Shown piece by piece: positions 8,687-17,853 of a stretch of 64,000 nt of DNA. Both the position numbers and the translations under genes were made by a program. Under the pieces are notes generated by a model. That model was not told where the DNA came from and did not search any database. It worked only from the letters and a program-made list of their open reading frames with translations. This stretch comes from Bacillota bacterium (GTDB taxonomy: Bacteria > Bacillota > Clostridia > Acetivibrionales > JAEXSP01). The stretch lies in contig JAEXSP010000004.1 of the NCBI GenBank assembly GCA_023453795.1, forward strand, positions 62,001-126,000, given 5' to 3'. The first letter of the stretch is position 1. Every line of letters starts with the position of its first letter.

Positions 8687-9697
8687 ATGATTACTGAAGA
8701 TAAGGCAAACAGAGTACTTTCAGGTATAAGCAAGGATATTGCCGCTTTTCTTTCTCAGGAAATCAGGGAAATTATCCTTGGCATCGATAACGGCATAAGT
8801 TTGATAGAAGAGATACGGCTGCGTGCGGATAAGCCGCTGATGATCCAGAACTATCAAGATGATTGGTTTGTTTCCAAAGACGGCAGGCTGACGAAAGATA
8901 ACGTAAACCTCCATATCGTTAGGCAGGAACAGATTATAAAGACGCTGGAATTAATGAGCAGCAACTCCATCTATGCATATCAGGATGAAATAAAAAACGG
9001 TTTCATTACCTTAAGGGGCGGCTACAGGGTCGGAGTCACCGGAAAAGCGGTGCTGGACGGAGAAAATATAAAAAACATCAAAGACATATCAGGCTTGAAC
9101 ATAAGAATATCGAGAGAGGTAAAAGGCTGCGCAGGTAAAATTTTAGGACATGTCCTTAAGAACAGTTCGGATGTGTATAATACACTAATAGTTTCACCGC
9201 CTTCCTGCGGTAAAACGACGGTATTAAGAGATCTGGCGAGACATATCAGCAGCGGAGCAAGCAAGTATGATTTCAGGGGAATAAAGGTTGGAATCGTGGA
9301 TGAAAGGTCTGAAATTGCGGCCTGTCATAGGGGTGTGCCGCAGAATGATGTAGGCATCAGGACAGATGTCCTGGACGGATGTCCAAAGGCGTCAGGCATG
9401 GTAATAATGCTCAGGTCGATGTCACCAAAGGTGATAATGACGGATGAAATAGGAAATCAGGGAGACAAGGATGCTGTTATGCGGGTGATTAATGCCGGAA
9501 TAAAAATCATTACTACCGCACACGGATACAATATTTCTGAGCTTAAGAGCCGGCAGGAAGTTGTCAGTCTCATAAATGAAAAGGTATTTGAAAGGTATAT
9601 AGTCCTCAGTAACCATAACGGGCCGGGAACCTTGGAAGAAGTAATAGACGGAACTACAATGCAGGTTATTTATAAAAGGAATGAAATTAACAATTAA
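8687..9697 (+). CDS. spoIIIAA: Stage III sporulation ATPase SpoIIIAA
   Basis: 336-residue secretion-type ATPase, thought to energise the SpoIIIA-SpoIIQ feeding channel between mother cell and forespore. Walker A is SPPSCGKTT near residue 165; a VDERSEIAA segment and the Walker B-like VIMTDEIG follow. It is related to type II/IV secretion ATPases. It is the first of eight consecutive spoIIIA genes. In Bacillus the operon is transcribed by sigma-E in the mother cell; I could not assign a convincing sigma-E promoter here by eye. Confidence 0.96.
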   Translation: MITEDKANRVLSGISKDIAAFLSQEIREIILGIDNGISLIEEIRLRADKPLMIQNYQDDWFVSKDGRLTKDNVNLHIVRQEQIIKTLELMSSNSIYAYQDEIKNGFITLRGGYRVGVTGKAVLDGENIKNIKDISGLNIRISREVKGCAGKILGHVLKNSSDVYNTLIVSPPSCGKTTVLRDLARHISSGASKYDFRGIKVGIVDERSEIAACHRGVPQNDVGIRTDVLDGCPKASGMVIMLRSMSPKVIMTDEIGNQGDKDAVMRVINAGIKIITTAHGYNISELKSRQEVVSLINEKVFERYIVLSNHNGPGTLEEVIDGTTMQVIYKRNEINN

Positions 9698-9742
9698 CAA
9701 TTGCATAAGAAAATAGATTGTATCTTTCTTTGGAGAGGTGGG

Positions 9743-10273
9743 ATGAGTTTAATGGTTATAAAGTTAATCGGCAGTATGATTGTTTTCGGGGCATCCAGCT
9801 TTCTTGGGTTTGCATTGTCCCGCGACTGCTCGAAAAGACCGCATGAATTACGAATTCTCCAGGGAGAGCTGCAGGTTTTTGAAAATGAGATTGCTTTTTT
9901 ATCCAACCTTTTGGGAGATGCTTTCAAAAAGGTGTGTTCAAGTGACACAAGCACGGTTTCAATCTTCTTCAGGGAGACCGAGGAAAAATTAAGAGCCGGA
10001 AGGGGCTTGAACGCCTCGGAAGCCTGGGAACTGTCTGTGAGAGAAAATATTCACAAGACATCCCTCAATAAGGAGGATGAAGAGATACTCGTTTCCTTCG
10101 GGAAGCTGCTTGGAAACTCAGATGTGGAGGGCCAAATCAAAAACATAAGGCTGACGCTGTCACAGTTGAAAATTCAGGAACAAAAGGCCGAAGTACATAA
10201 AGCCAAAAATGAAAAGATGTACAAGACGCTGGGAGTTCTAGGGGGATTGGCAGTAGTAATAGTTACAATGTAG
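9743..10273 (+). CDS. spoIIIAB: Stage III sporulation protein SpoIIIAB
   Basis: About 176-residue protein with a membrane segment at each end and a helical middle, like type II secretion F-domain proteins. The frame is open from 9701, but GGAGAGGTGGG directly before ATG 9743 and the usual family length of about 170 residues favour the internal start. Motif ELRILQGELQVFENEIAFL is typical of the family. It would contact the ATPase SpoIIIAA. Confidence 0.94.
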   Translation: MSLMVIKLIGSMIVFGASSFLGFALSRDCSKRPHELRILQGELQVFENEIAFLSNLLGDAFKKVCSSDTSTVSIFFRETEEKLRAGRGLNASEAWELSVRENIHKTSLNKEDEEILVSFGKLLGNSDVEGQIKNIRLTLSQLKIQEQKAEVHKAKNEKMYKTLGVLGGLAVVIVTM

Positions 10274-10338
10274 TTTTCTTCTATAGTTCATAAGTGAGGC
10301 TCATTATACAAATAAAACGACTCAAGGAGAAATGAAAG

Positions 10339-10533
10339 ATGGGAATTGATCTTATTTTCAGAATAGCTGCAATAGGAATCCTGGTGGCAATACTTCACAC
10401 TCTCTTGGACCAATCGGGGAGAAAGGAAATGGCGATGATGACTTCGTTAATAGGCTTGGTCATAGTGCTTCTGATGGTAGCCAAAGAAATTGCCAACCTT
10501 TTCAATACTGTTAAAACTATGTTTCAGTTTTGA
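10339..10533 (+). CDS. spoIIIAC: Stage III sporulation protein SpoIIIAC
   Basis: 64-residue, two-helix membrane protein, matching the small SpoIIIAC family in length and in the segment LDQSGRKEMAMMTSLIG. It is a component of the SpoIIIA complex, with its position between AB and AD conserved. Confidence 0.94.
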   Translation: MGIDLIFRIAAIGILVAILHTLLDQSGRKEMAMMTSLIGLVIVLLMVAKEIANLFNTVKTMFQF

Positions 10534-10606
10534 TTTCAGCATGATCAATAATAAATCCAAACATCGATGGCCTTGAGATTTACATAATATTTTTACCAAA
10601 GCGGGG

Positions 10607-10999
10607 ATGGCAGTGGAGATACTTCAGATAGTAGGAATCGGCATTATAGCTGTGATATTGATCATAACTCTTAAAGCTCAAAAACCCGAGATAGCTGTGC
10701 AAATCAGCATAGTAACGGGAATTGTGATATTCCTGCTTATTGCAAGCAAGCTTTCTGCAGTGATACAGCTTATTAACAGCTTTGCTCAAAAAGCGAATAT
10801 TAATACGGCATACATCAGCACCCTGCTTAAAATAATAGGCATTGCATATATTGTGGAATTCGGTTCTGAAGTATGCAGGGATGCTGGTGAAAGCTCTGTT
10901 GCAACAAAAATAGAACTTGCCGGAAAAGTGACAATCGTATTGCTTGCAGTACCTATAATAACCTCTCTGTTAGACTTGATAATCAATCTAATGCCATAG
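10607..10999 (+). CDS. spoIIIAD: Stage III sporulation protein SpoIIIAD
   Basis: 130-residue membrane protein with four hydrophobic segments, including the conserved FGSEVCRDAGESSVATKIELAGK region near residues 86-107. It resembles SpoIIIAC in its first half. AAGCGGGG lies just before ATG 10607. Confidence 0.94.
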   Translation: MAVEILQIVGIGIIAVILIITLKAQKPEIAVQISIVTGIVIFLLIASKLSAVIQLINSFAQKANINTAYISTLLKIIGIAYIVEFGSEVCRDAGESSVATKIELAGKVTIVLLAVPIITSLLDLIINLMP

Positions 11000-11035
11000 A
11001 AAAAAGAAAAAATAATTACAAAGGAAAGAAAGCTT

Positions 11036-12268
11036 ATGTTAAACATAAACAAAAGAAAACTTAAATCAGCAGTCGGGTTGCTTATTTATACAATGATGAT
11101 TATTTGCGCATGTCAGGTTCTTTTCTGTAACTCAGCTTATGCAGAAGATACAGGCGGAAATGCTTCCGATGATCGGCAAAGGATATTGGATCAGCAGCTG
11201 CAGTCCCAAGAGATTCAAACCATCAAGGACTCAATAAATAAGCAGGCTGATAAAAATGCTGACGAGATATTGCCGGGCTACAGGCCTGAGGACATAATAG
11301 AGGATGCATCAAAGGGAAATTTCAAATTTGATTTTGTTGGAATCCTGAATAGGGGAATAAAGTATCTGTTTAAAGAGATATACCAAAACATAGACATTCT
11401 TATCAAATTGATAATTCTTGCGGTGTTTTGTGCAATTTTAAGGAATCTTCAGACTTCTTTCATGAGCGATAATGTAGGAGAATTGGCCTTTTACGCATGC
11501 TATGCCGTAATTGCATCTATAATGGTGATCAGCCTTAATATGGCATTGAGCTTGGGCATGGATATAATCAACAGCATGGTCAACTTTATGCATGCTACCA
11601 TACCGGTGCTTATTACATTGCTTGTTTCTGGGGGCAATGCTGCATCAGGAAGCGCATTCCGGCCTATTCTCATACTGATAGTTGAAGTATCGGCAACGAT
11701 TTTTAAGAATGTTCTTATGCCGCTTGTATTCCTTTCTGCAATACTATCGATAGTTGACAACATATCGGACAAGATTCAAATTTCAAAACTGGCCGGATTC
11801 CTTAAGCAGATATGTTTTTGGGGAATCGGACTCACCCTGTCCATATTTATCGGGGTAATAACTATTCAGGGTTCTGTCGGGGCTGTCGTCGATGGTGTTA
11901 CAAGCAAGACGGCAAAATTTGCGATTGGAGCTCTTGTACCTGTCGCAGGTAAATACCTTGCCGATGCTGCAGATACCGTAGTGGGGTGCACCTTGCTCAT
12001 TAAAAATGCGGCTGGGATCGCTGCGATGGTTGGAATAATTTCGATATGCGTAATCCCGCTTCTGAAAATTGCAGCTCTGATAATTCTATACAGGCTGACG
12101 GCAGTTTTTATTGAGCCAATCGCTGAAAAGCGCATTACAGACTGCATCAGCAATATAGCCAACTCTCTCACATATATACTTGGTATTGCTGCATCCGTAG
12201 CCCTTATGTTCCTTATAGCTATAACTGCAATAATAACGGCAAGCAGTGTTACTGCCGCTGTCAGGTGA
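11036..12268 (+). CDS. spoIIIAE: Stage III sporulation protein SpoIIIAE
   Basis: 410-residue polytopic membrane protein with an N-terminal signal-like segment ending near AYAED, an extracytoplasmic stretch of about 80 residues, then multiple transmembrane helices. Motif SVGAVVDGVTSKTAKFAIG is typical of the family. It is the largest membrane subunit of the channel and resembles a permease. Confidence 0.95.
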   Translation: MLNINKRKLKSAVGLLIYTMMIICACQVLFCNSAYAEDTGGNASDDRQRILDQQLQSQEIQTIKDSINKQADKNADEILPGYRPEDIIEDASKGNFKFDFVGILNRGIKYLFKEIYQNIDILIKLIILAVFCAILRNLQTSFMSDNVGELAFYACYAVIASIMVISLNMALSLGMDIINSMVNFMHATIPVLITLLVSGGNAASGSAFRPILILIVEVSATIFKNVLMPLVFLSAILSIVDNISDKIQISKLAGFLKQICFWGIGLTLSIFIGVITIQGSVGAVVDGVTSKTAKFAIGALVPVAGKYLADAADTVVGCTLLIKNAAGIAAMVGIISICVIPLLKIAALIILYRLTAVFIEPIAEKRITDCISNIANSLTYILGIAASVALMFLIAITAIITASSVTAAVR

Positions 12269-12281
12269 TCGGAGGGGCTTT

Positions 12282-12908
12282 ATGATTGATTTTTTCAAAA
12301 GCTGGGTCATGAATATTGTAACAATTGTAATTTTAATAGTACTGCTGGAGATGCTTCTGCCGTCAGGGAAGACTAAGAAATTCATAAATCTTTTTACCGG
12401 CTTCATACTGATTATAGCAATTTTGAACCCTTTCCTGGGGTTAGTGAAAAAGGGGGTTGATTTTAAAGGATTTCAGCTTACAGAAAGCAATTTCCTTGAT
12501 AAGAAGCAAATAGAACAGGACAGCAAGCTGTTGAATGATCACCAGATGGAGTCAATTACAGAATCCTATAGAAAAAAGTTAATAAACCGGTTGGAGGAAG
12601 AAGCCAAAGGGTTAAAGGGCATCAATAAAGTAACTGCGGATGTAATAATAGATGAAGACTATACATCGGACAAATTCGGCAGCATTAAGAGAGTTTATCT
12701 GACTTTGAGCGGGAATGAGGACAATTCATCCATAAAGCCGGTGGCTGAGGTGAAAAAAGTAAAGCTTGGCGAAAGCTCCGTTAAAAATGGGGTGATAAGA
12801 GAATCAAAGACTGATTCGAAGATTGTGGCGCAGCTTCGGGAAAAAATCAGCAGTGCGTTTGATGTAAGTAAGGGAAGTATTGTAATACAAGAGGAAAAAA
12901 TTCAGTAA
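12282..12908 (+). CDS. spoIIIAF: Stage III sporulation protein SpoIIIAF
   Basis: About 208-residue protein with two N-terminal membrane helices and a soluble ring-forming-type domain. The frame opens at 12246 inside spoIIIAE, but GGAGGGG (12271-12277) places the start at ATG 12282, just after the spoIIIAE stop. The C-terminal domain falls within the EscJ/PilO-like ring-building folds known for AF/AG/AH. Confidence 0.93.
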   Translation: MIDFFKSWVMNIVTIVILIVLLEMLLPSGKTKKFINLFTGFILIIAILNPFLGLVKKGVDFKGFQLTESNFLDKKQIEQDSKLLNDHQMESITESYRKKLINRLEEEAKGLKGINKVTADVIIDEDYTSDKFGSIKRVYLTLSGNEDNSSIKPVAEVKKVKLGESSVKNGVIRESKTDSKIVAQLREKISSAFDVSKGSIVIQEEKIQ

Positions 12909-12925
12909 GAAAAGAGGTGGCAAAG

Positions 12926-13549
12926 GTGGAGCTTGTTAAAAAAATAGCTGACTATTTAAAGAAGCTGACAAGTAAAAAAAGCAAGAAGAAGCTTATTGAA
13001 AATTCAGTAATAGCCATAATTATAGGAATCATAATAATTATTGCAGGAAGCACTCTTTTCAGAAAAAGCGCTTCAGGCGGAACGGACAGTAAAACCCCGG
13101 ATACATACTCGGCAGATGAAGTTTCCGGCAGCATGGCAGCTTCGGATAAAAATGACACAGAAATAAAGATGGAAACTATACTTTCACAGATAAAAGGCGC
13201 CGGGAGCGTAAATGTAATGATAACTTATGAATCCGGGAACGAGAAGGTTCCGGCCTACGATACCAAAAAAAATGAAAACAACACCCAGGAGAAGGATAAT
13301 TCCGGGGGAACCAGAAATTCAGCCCAGAACAGCTATGAAAGCAGTATTGTCTATGAAGACAATCAGGGCGGAGACAAAAAGCCGGTCATAATCAAGGAAA
13401 TTCCTCCGAAGGTAATGGGAGTGCTTGTTGTGGCTGATGGCGCCAATAACCCTCAGGTGAGGGAAGAACTTACAAATGCCGTGGAAGTTCTTGTTGACGT
13501 GCCTGCTTATAAAATACAGATTACGGAAAGGGGGAAAGGTATAAAATAA
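12926..13549 (+). CDS. spoIIIAG: Stage III sporulation protein SpoIIIAG
   Basis: About 207-residue bitopic protein: a short basic N-terminus, one transmembrane helix (AIIIGIIIIIAG), a Ser/Asp-rich linker and a C-terminal ring-building domain (GVLVVADGANNPQVREELTNAVE). SpoIIIAG forms a large ring in the intermembrane space. GTG 12926 is best spaced from AGAGGTGG; an in-frame GTG at 12917 is possible. Confidence 0.93.
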   Translation: MELVKKIADYLKKLTSKKSKKKLIENSVIAIIIGIIIIIAGSTLFRKSASGGTDSKTPDTYSADEVSGSMAASDKNDTEIKMETILSQIKGAGSVNVMITYESGNEKVPAYDTKKNENNTQEKDNSGGTRNSAQNSYESSIVYEDNQGGDKKPVIIKEIPPKVMGVLVVADGANNPQVREELTNAVEVLVDVPAYKIQITERGKGIK

Positions 13550-13653
13550 ATTTAAGGGAAAGAGAAATAAATTTGTACGAGATTGAATAGATATTATATG
13601 TAAATGAACAAGCAAATTACAGAACGATAATGTCAAGCTTGAAGAGGAGGCAT

Positions 13654-14232
13654 ATGATTATGATGGTGTTCAAAAGAAAACAGATTGTCGTACTATCACT
13701 CGTTTTGATGATAGTGGTTGCAGGCTATCTGCAGTATACTTATAAAAACAGCAGTTCTACCGCAAGCAAGGATACAGGAAATCAAGGGGAAGCGGTCTAT
13801 GTCGGAAATGATGATGTAACGGACAATAACAAGACTCAAGACAAGACAAAGGACAAAAAAGCCTCAAAGTTTGCAAACGACTATTTCGCACAGGCAAAGC
13901 TGGATAGGGATATGTCAAGAAGCAAGAGCAGGGATACCTTTAAAAGCATAACAGAAGACCAGAATGCTACAAAGGAAGAGAAAGCGGAAGCATATGATGA
14001 AATGATGAGGCTGTCAAAAAATGCAGAGAAAGAGATGAGGATGGAAACCTTGATAAAGAGGGAAGGTTATAGTGATGTTCTGGTTCTGCTTGGTGATGAC
14101 GGCAGCGTAGATATTGAATTCAAATCGCCTACAATGACATCCCAGCAGGTAGCCAAGATAACAGATATAGTGATAAGACAGGCAGATCTCAACATAAGTC
14201 CATCCGAACTACATATTAAAAATATATTCTGA
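13654..14232 (+). CDS. spoIIIAH: Stage III sporulation protein SpoIIIAH
   Basis: About 192-residue protein with one N-terminal transmembrane helix and a YscJ-like C-terminal domain, the partner of forespore SpoIIQ across the septum. The ribosome site GAAGAGGAGG (13641-13650) supports ATG 13654 rather than the open-frame start at 13630. It is the last gene of the spoIIIA operon. Confidence 0.94.
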   Translation: MIMMVFKRKQIVVLSLVLMIVVAGYLQYTYKNSSSTASKDTGNQGEAVYVGNDDVTDNNKTQDKTKDKKASKFANDYFAQAKLDRDMSRSKSRDTFKSITEDQNATKEEKAEAYDEMMRLSKNAEKEMRMETLIKREGYSDVLVLLGDDGSVDIEFKSPTMTSQQVAKITDIVIRQADLNISPSELHIKNIF

Positions 14233-14284
14233 TCCGGAGGTCGAATGCACTTTATTACAATAAAGCCTGACAATGGCTGGCCTA

Positions 14285-14313
14285 TTGTTATTGAATCTCG
14301 GTAGTGATATAAT
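14285..14313 (+). promoter_or_regulatory. Sigma-A promoter with extended -10 before asp23
   Basis: TTGTTA (14285-14290), 17-base spacer, TATAAT (14308-14313) with TGA directly upstream (extended -10). It explains the 200-base gap between spoIIIAH and the Asp23 gene as a vegetative promoter starting a new unit. Confidence 0.7.
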
Positions 14314-14438
14314 AAACTTTGCCTATAAATGCACCATGCAGGATTTGAGAAAACAGGCTTTTATAGCCGTGACGATAAACATAAGGAAGAAATGCATTCA
14401 AAAATGCTATGTTGAAGGTTCCGGCAAGGAGGTATATC

Positions 14439-14837
14439 ATGGACGAGGTAAATCAATTTGAAACAGACGAAATGGGTACGACCAAGATTTCAGACGAAGT
14501 AGTTGCAATTGTTGCGGGAATCGCTGCAACAGAGGTTGCGGGAGTTGCGGGGATGAGCGGCGGAATTGCAGGCGGTATAGCTGAGATGCTTGGGAGAAAG
14601 AATTTATCAAAGGGTGTAAAGGTAGAAGTCGGTGAAAAGGAAGCTGCGATTGATTTATATATAATTGTAGAGTATGGCTGCAGGATACCCGATGTTTCAT
14701 GGGAAATACAGGAGAAGGTTAAAAAATCAGTAGAAACTATGACCGGGCTTAATGTTATTGAAGTAAACATACATGTACAGGGTGTAAATTTCGACCATAA
14801 AAAAGAGAGCAGCGAAGATACTGCAAGAGTAAAATGA
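14439..14837 (+). CDS. Asp23/Gls24 family envelope stress protein
   Basis: About 132-residue Asp23 (DUF322) protein. The signature GGIAGGIAEMLGRKN and the GCRIPDVSWEIQEKVKKSVE segment are visible. Asp23 proteins are membrane-associated through AmaP and linked to envelope stress in Staphylococcus. Start ATG 14439 follows AAGGAGG; the open frame begins 30 bases earlier. amaP and a DUF2273 gene follow, so the whole module is present. Confidence 0.9.
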   Translation: MDEVNQFETDEMGTTKISDEVVAIVAGIAATEVAGVAGMSGGIAGGIAEMLGRKNLSKGVKVEVGEKEAAIDLYIIVEYGCRIPDVSWEIQEKVKKSVETMTGLNVIEVNIHVQGVNFDHKKESSEDTARVK

Positions 14838-15000
14838 ATTTATGATTTTGCTTAAGGGGTTTACCCCCCTTAGGTTGAATACTTTAAATTTATATTACAT
14901 AAAACCTTTCTGGGTTTATTTTTTTATTTATTTGGGCTATAATTACAATGTAAATATAAACTAAAGAGGAACAATAAAGCAACATAAGAGGTGATATATA

Positions 15001-15549
15001 ATGAACATATTTTTTAGAGTTTTACTGACAATCTATGCATTTTGCCTTGCAATTATTTCTTTCGTGGCGGTTTCTGTCACTGTAAAGACAAATCTCTTAA
15101 CAAAAATATACAACTATCTTTCAGAAGACCTTCTGGAAAATGATTTTTACAGAGTGCTATTGTTCCTGATAGCCGTTGTTTTCCTTGGCTTAAGCATTGT
15201 ATTCCTGTTTTCGGGCTTCAGGAGCAATAAGGATAAAAAAGCGGTCAGTAAATATACTAATATCGGGGAAATAAAAATATCGATTAATTCAATAGAGAAC
15301 ATTGCATTGACAGCTTCGAGAAGATTAAGCGGAATACGGGATTCGAAAGCTTATGTAACAAGGGCGGAGGATGGTGTTTCAATAACTATCAAAGCTATTG
15401 TACTTTCGGACATTAACATTCCTGCTCTTTCGGAGGACATCCAGGTCAAGGTTAAGAATCTTGTGGAAGAAACAGCCGGCATCAAGGTAGCAGATGTAAA
15501 GGTAATGGTGGAAAATATCTATACCGGCTACAAATCAAGAGTTGAATGA
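15001..15549 (+). CDS. amaP: Alkaline shock response membrane anchor AmaP
   Basis: 182-residue protein with two N-terminal hydrophobic segments and a soluble Asp23-like C-terminal domain (INSIENIALTASRRL...VKVMVENIY). AmaP anchors Asp23 to the membrane in Staphylococcus. It lies between the Asp23 and DUF2273 genes. The preceding gap 14838-15000 holds a GC-rich hairpin (about 14853-14872) without a clear T tail. Confidence 0.88.
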   Translation: MNIFFRVLLTIYAFCLAIISFVAVSVTVKTNLLTKIYNYLSEDLLENDFYRVLLFLIAVVFLGLSIVFLFSGFRSNKDKKAVSKYTNIGEIKISINSIENIALTASRRLSGIRDSKAYVTRAEDGVSITIKAIVLSDINIPALSEDIQVKVKNLVEETAGIKVADVKVMVENIYTGYKSRVE

Positions 15550-15566
15550 GACAGGAGGACTTGGCC

Positions 15567-15797
15567 ATGAACAAGGATAGTTTATCGAGTTTTTACAGTT
15601 CTCATAAGGGCGGGATAAACGGTGCGTTGATAGGGATAGTAATTGCTTCGATTTTGTTGATACTCGGCCCTATAAAAACACTGATTATTGCTTTATTTGC
15701 GGGAATAGGTTATTATATTGGGAAAAGGATTACTGACGACAAGGACTATATTAAGAATTTACTTGACAGGATTCTGCCGCCGGGAACCTATAGATAA
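15567..15797 (+). CDS. DUF2273 small membrane protein
   Basis: 76-residue protein with two transmembrane helices separated by a glycine-containing turn (GIVIASILLILGPIKTLIIA, then GIGYYIG), typical of DUF2273 proteins beside Asp23/AmaP. ATG 15567 is preceded by ACAGGAGG; the frame is open from 15546. Likely part of the same envelope module. Confidence 0.88.
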   Translation: MNKDSLSSFYSSHKGGINGALIGIVIASILLILGPIKTLIIALFAGIGYYIGKRITDDKDYIKNLLDRILPPGTYR

Positions 15798-15821
15798 AAT
15801 TTTTCGGGAGGTATGCTTTTA

Positions 15822-16247
15822 ATGGGAAGAAGAGCATCCAGAGAATTGGCAATGAAGCTCTTGTACCAGTTGGAAATTCAAAAGGACGATAAGGACGAAC
15901 AGGTCAGCGCCACGTTGGATGGGGAAGATCTGGCTCCTAACGACAAACAGTATGTTTTGGATACAATTGACGGAGTATTGAGCAATCTGTCGTACATCGA
16001 CAAGATAATAGAAGACAATGCAAAGGGATGGAAGATAGGCAGAATATCGAAGGTTGACCTATCTATTTTAAGATTGGGCGTTTATGAGATAAGCTTCAGG
16101 GAAGACATACCCTTTAACGTGTCGGTCAATGAGGCTGTAGAACTGGCTAAAAAGTTCAGTGCTGAGGATGCGGGTGCGTTTATAAACGGCATACTCGGAA
16201 AGGTTACAAGAGTGTCAAATGCAGTGTCTGATGGTGACAAGGCTTAA
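15822..16247 (+). CDS. nusB: Transcription antitermination factor NusB
   Basis: 141-residue all-helical NusB. With NusE (S10) it binds boxA RNA and supports rRNA antitermination. Motifs: RRASRELAMKLLYQ at the N-terminus and the conserved DIPFNVSVNEAVELAKKF and AFINGILGKV near the C-terminus. ATG 15822 is better spaced from GGGAGG (15806-15811) than ATG 15813. Confidence 0.95.
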   Translation: MGRRASRELAMKLLYQLEIQKDDKDEQVSATLDGEDLAPNDKQYVLDTIDGVLSNLSYIDKIIEDNAKGWKIGRISKVDLSILRLGVYEISFREDIPFNVSVNEAVELAKKFSAEDAGAFINGILGKVTRVSNAVSDGDKA

Positions 16248-16399
16248 ACATCAATAAACTAATAACCGTGAAGAGTGAAGGACGGGAAATTCATTTAGGA
16301 TTCTGGAGCCTTCATTTTTTGTATTTGGGAATCAAATGCACTGGTTGTGCGGAATGTAAAGTGCTTTGTTCCGATTAAATATTCGGCAGGGTGGAAAGT

Positions 16400-17602
16400 A
16401 TGAACTATGTTCTCTCAGTAACGGAAATAAACAGGTACATAAGGGAAATCATATCAAAAGACATGATACTCTCCAATGTTTGGGTAAAGGGTGAAATATC
16501 AAATTACAAGTACCACTATTCCGGGCATATGTATTTTACCGTCAAGGATGAAAGCAGCCTTCTTAAGTGCGTTATGTTCAGAACAAACGCAGCAGGCTTG
16601 AAATTTAAGCCCGAAAACGGAATGAAAGTAATAATACGAGGTTACGTCTCGGTATTTGAGAGGGACGGGCAATACCAGCTTTATGCCGAAGAAATGCAGC
16701 CTGACGGCATAGGGAACCTCCATCTTGCTTTTGAGCAGCTGAAAATGAAGCTTCAGGGTGAAGGACTATTCGATCAGAAATATAAAAAGAAAATTCCATA
16801 CCTTCCTGAAAGTATAGGTATAATCACTTCAAGAACAGGTTCTGTAATCAAAGATATAATCAATGTAGTAAGCAGAAGGTTTCAAAATATTCAGTTGAAA
16901 ATACTGCCGGTAGCTGTACAGGGTGAGCAGGCCTCTGCCCAGATTGCAAGGGCTGTAAGAAGATTCAATGAACTTGGGAATGTGGACGTTATAATCATTG
17001 CAAGGGGCGGTGGTTCGCTTGAAGAACTGTGGGCCTTTAATGAAGAAATTGTTGCAAGAAGTATATTTGCTTCAGAACTCCCGGTAATCTCTGCTGTAGG
17101 CCATGAAACAGATTTTACAATATGCGATTTCGTTGCGGATCTGAGGGCCCCGACTCCATCAGCAGCAGCTGAAATGGCCGTGCCGGAAAAGCTTCAGTTG
17201 GAGGACAGGCTTCTAAAGCTTAGGACGAGGTTGGACAATGCTTTATACAAAAGCTTGGAACTGAAACGGATGAAATTGGATGCATTAGTTAAAAGCACTC
17301 CCTTCAAACAGCCTTACGACAGGGTATACCAGGAGCGCATGAGGCTTGATGTCTTAAACAAGTATATGGTAAAGGCGCTTGAAGCAAGGCTGGAAGCAAA
17401 AAGATCCCGCCTTCAATATGCTGTCGGAAAGCTTGATGCCTTAAGTCCTCTCACGGTTTTGGCAAGGGGATACAGCGTTGTGAAGTCAAAGAGTACGGAA
17501 AATATTGTAAAAAAGGTATCGGATGTGAAATACGGGGATAAACTTGAAATAGTTGTGTCAGACGGAAAAATAAACTGCACTGTTGACGGAAATTGCGATT
17601 AA
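16400..17602 (+). CDS. xseA: Exodeoxyribonuclease VII large subunit
   Basis: About 400-residue catalytic subunit of ExoVII, a single-strand exonuclease. The N-terminal OB fold (VWVKGEISNYK..HMYFTVKD) is followed by the catalytic region with GIITSRTGSVIKDI, IIARGGGSLEELWAFN and AVGHETDFT-D-RAPTPSAAAE, then a coiled coil and a C-terminal ARGYSVV segment. ATG 16400 follows GGGTGG. The neighbours nusB, xseB and ispA are in the standard Firmicute order. Confidence 0.95.
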   Translation: MNYVLSVTEINRYIREIISKDMILSNVWVKGEISNYKYHYSGHMYFTVKDESSLLKCVMFRTNAAGLKFKPENGMKVIIRGYVSVFERDGQYQLYAEEMQPDGIGNLHLAFEQLKMKLQGEGLFDQKYKKKIPYLPESIGIITSRTGSVIKDIINVVSRRFQNIQLKILPVAVQGEQASAQIARAVRRFNELGNVDVIIIARGGGSLEELWAFNEEIVARSIFASELPVISAVGHETDFTICDFVADLRAPTPSAAAEMAVPEKLQLEDRLLKLRTRLDNALYKSLELKRMKLDALVKSTPFKQPYDRVYQERMRLDVLNKYMVKALEARLEAKRSRLQYAVGKLDALSPLTVLARGYSVVKSKSTENIVKKVSDVKYGDKLEIVVSDGKINCTVDGNCD

Positions 17603-17615
17603 GGGGGATGCAGGT

Positions 17616-17849
17616 GTGGAAGAGAAGAAAGCCTGTTTTGAAGAAGCGGTAAGTGAATTGGAATCTATCATAAGCAGACTGGAAAAAGGAGAATTGACTC
17701 TGGACGAATCCATCGAATTTTTCCAGCGGGGCGTTGAATTGTCGAAGTACTGCAGTAAAAGACTTGATGAGGTTGAGAAGAGAATAAGCATACTTATCGA
17801 GGACGGTAAAGGAAATATTAAAGAAGAGAGTTTTAAACCGGAGGTTTAG
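17616..17849 (+). CDS. xseB: Exodeoxyribonuclease VII small subunit
   Basis: 77-residue helical XseB with the family signature FEEAVSELESIISRLEKGEL and LDESIEFFQRGVEL. It binds the XseA coiled coil. GTG 17616, 8 bases after AAGGGGG, gives the normal length; the frame is open from 17583 inside xseA. Confidence 0.94.
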   Translation: MEEKKACFEEAVSELESIISRLEKGELTLDESIEFFQRGVELSKYCSKRLDEVEKRISILIEDGKGNIKEESFKPEV

Positions 17850-17853
17850 CTGC

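Noticed and set aside
14851..14873. GC hairpin after asp23 as a terminator
   Set aside because: No T run follows and amaP of the same module lies downstream, so I only mention it in the amaP entry.
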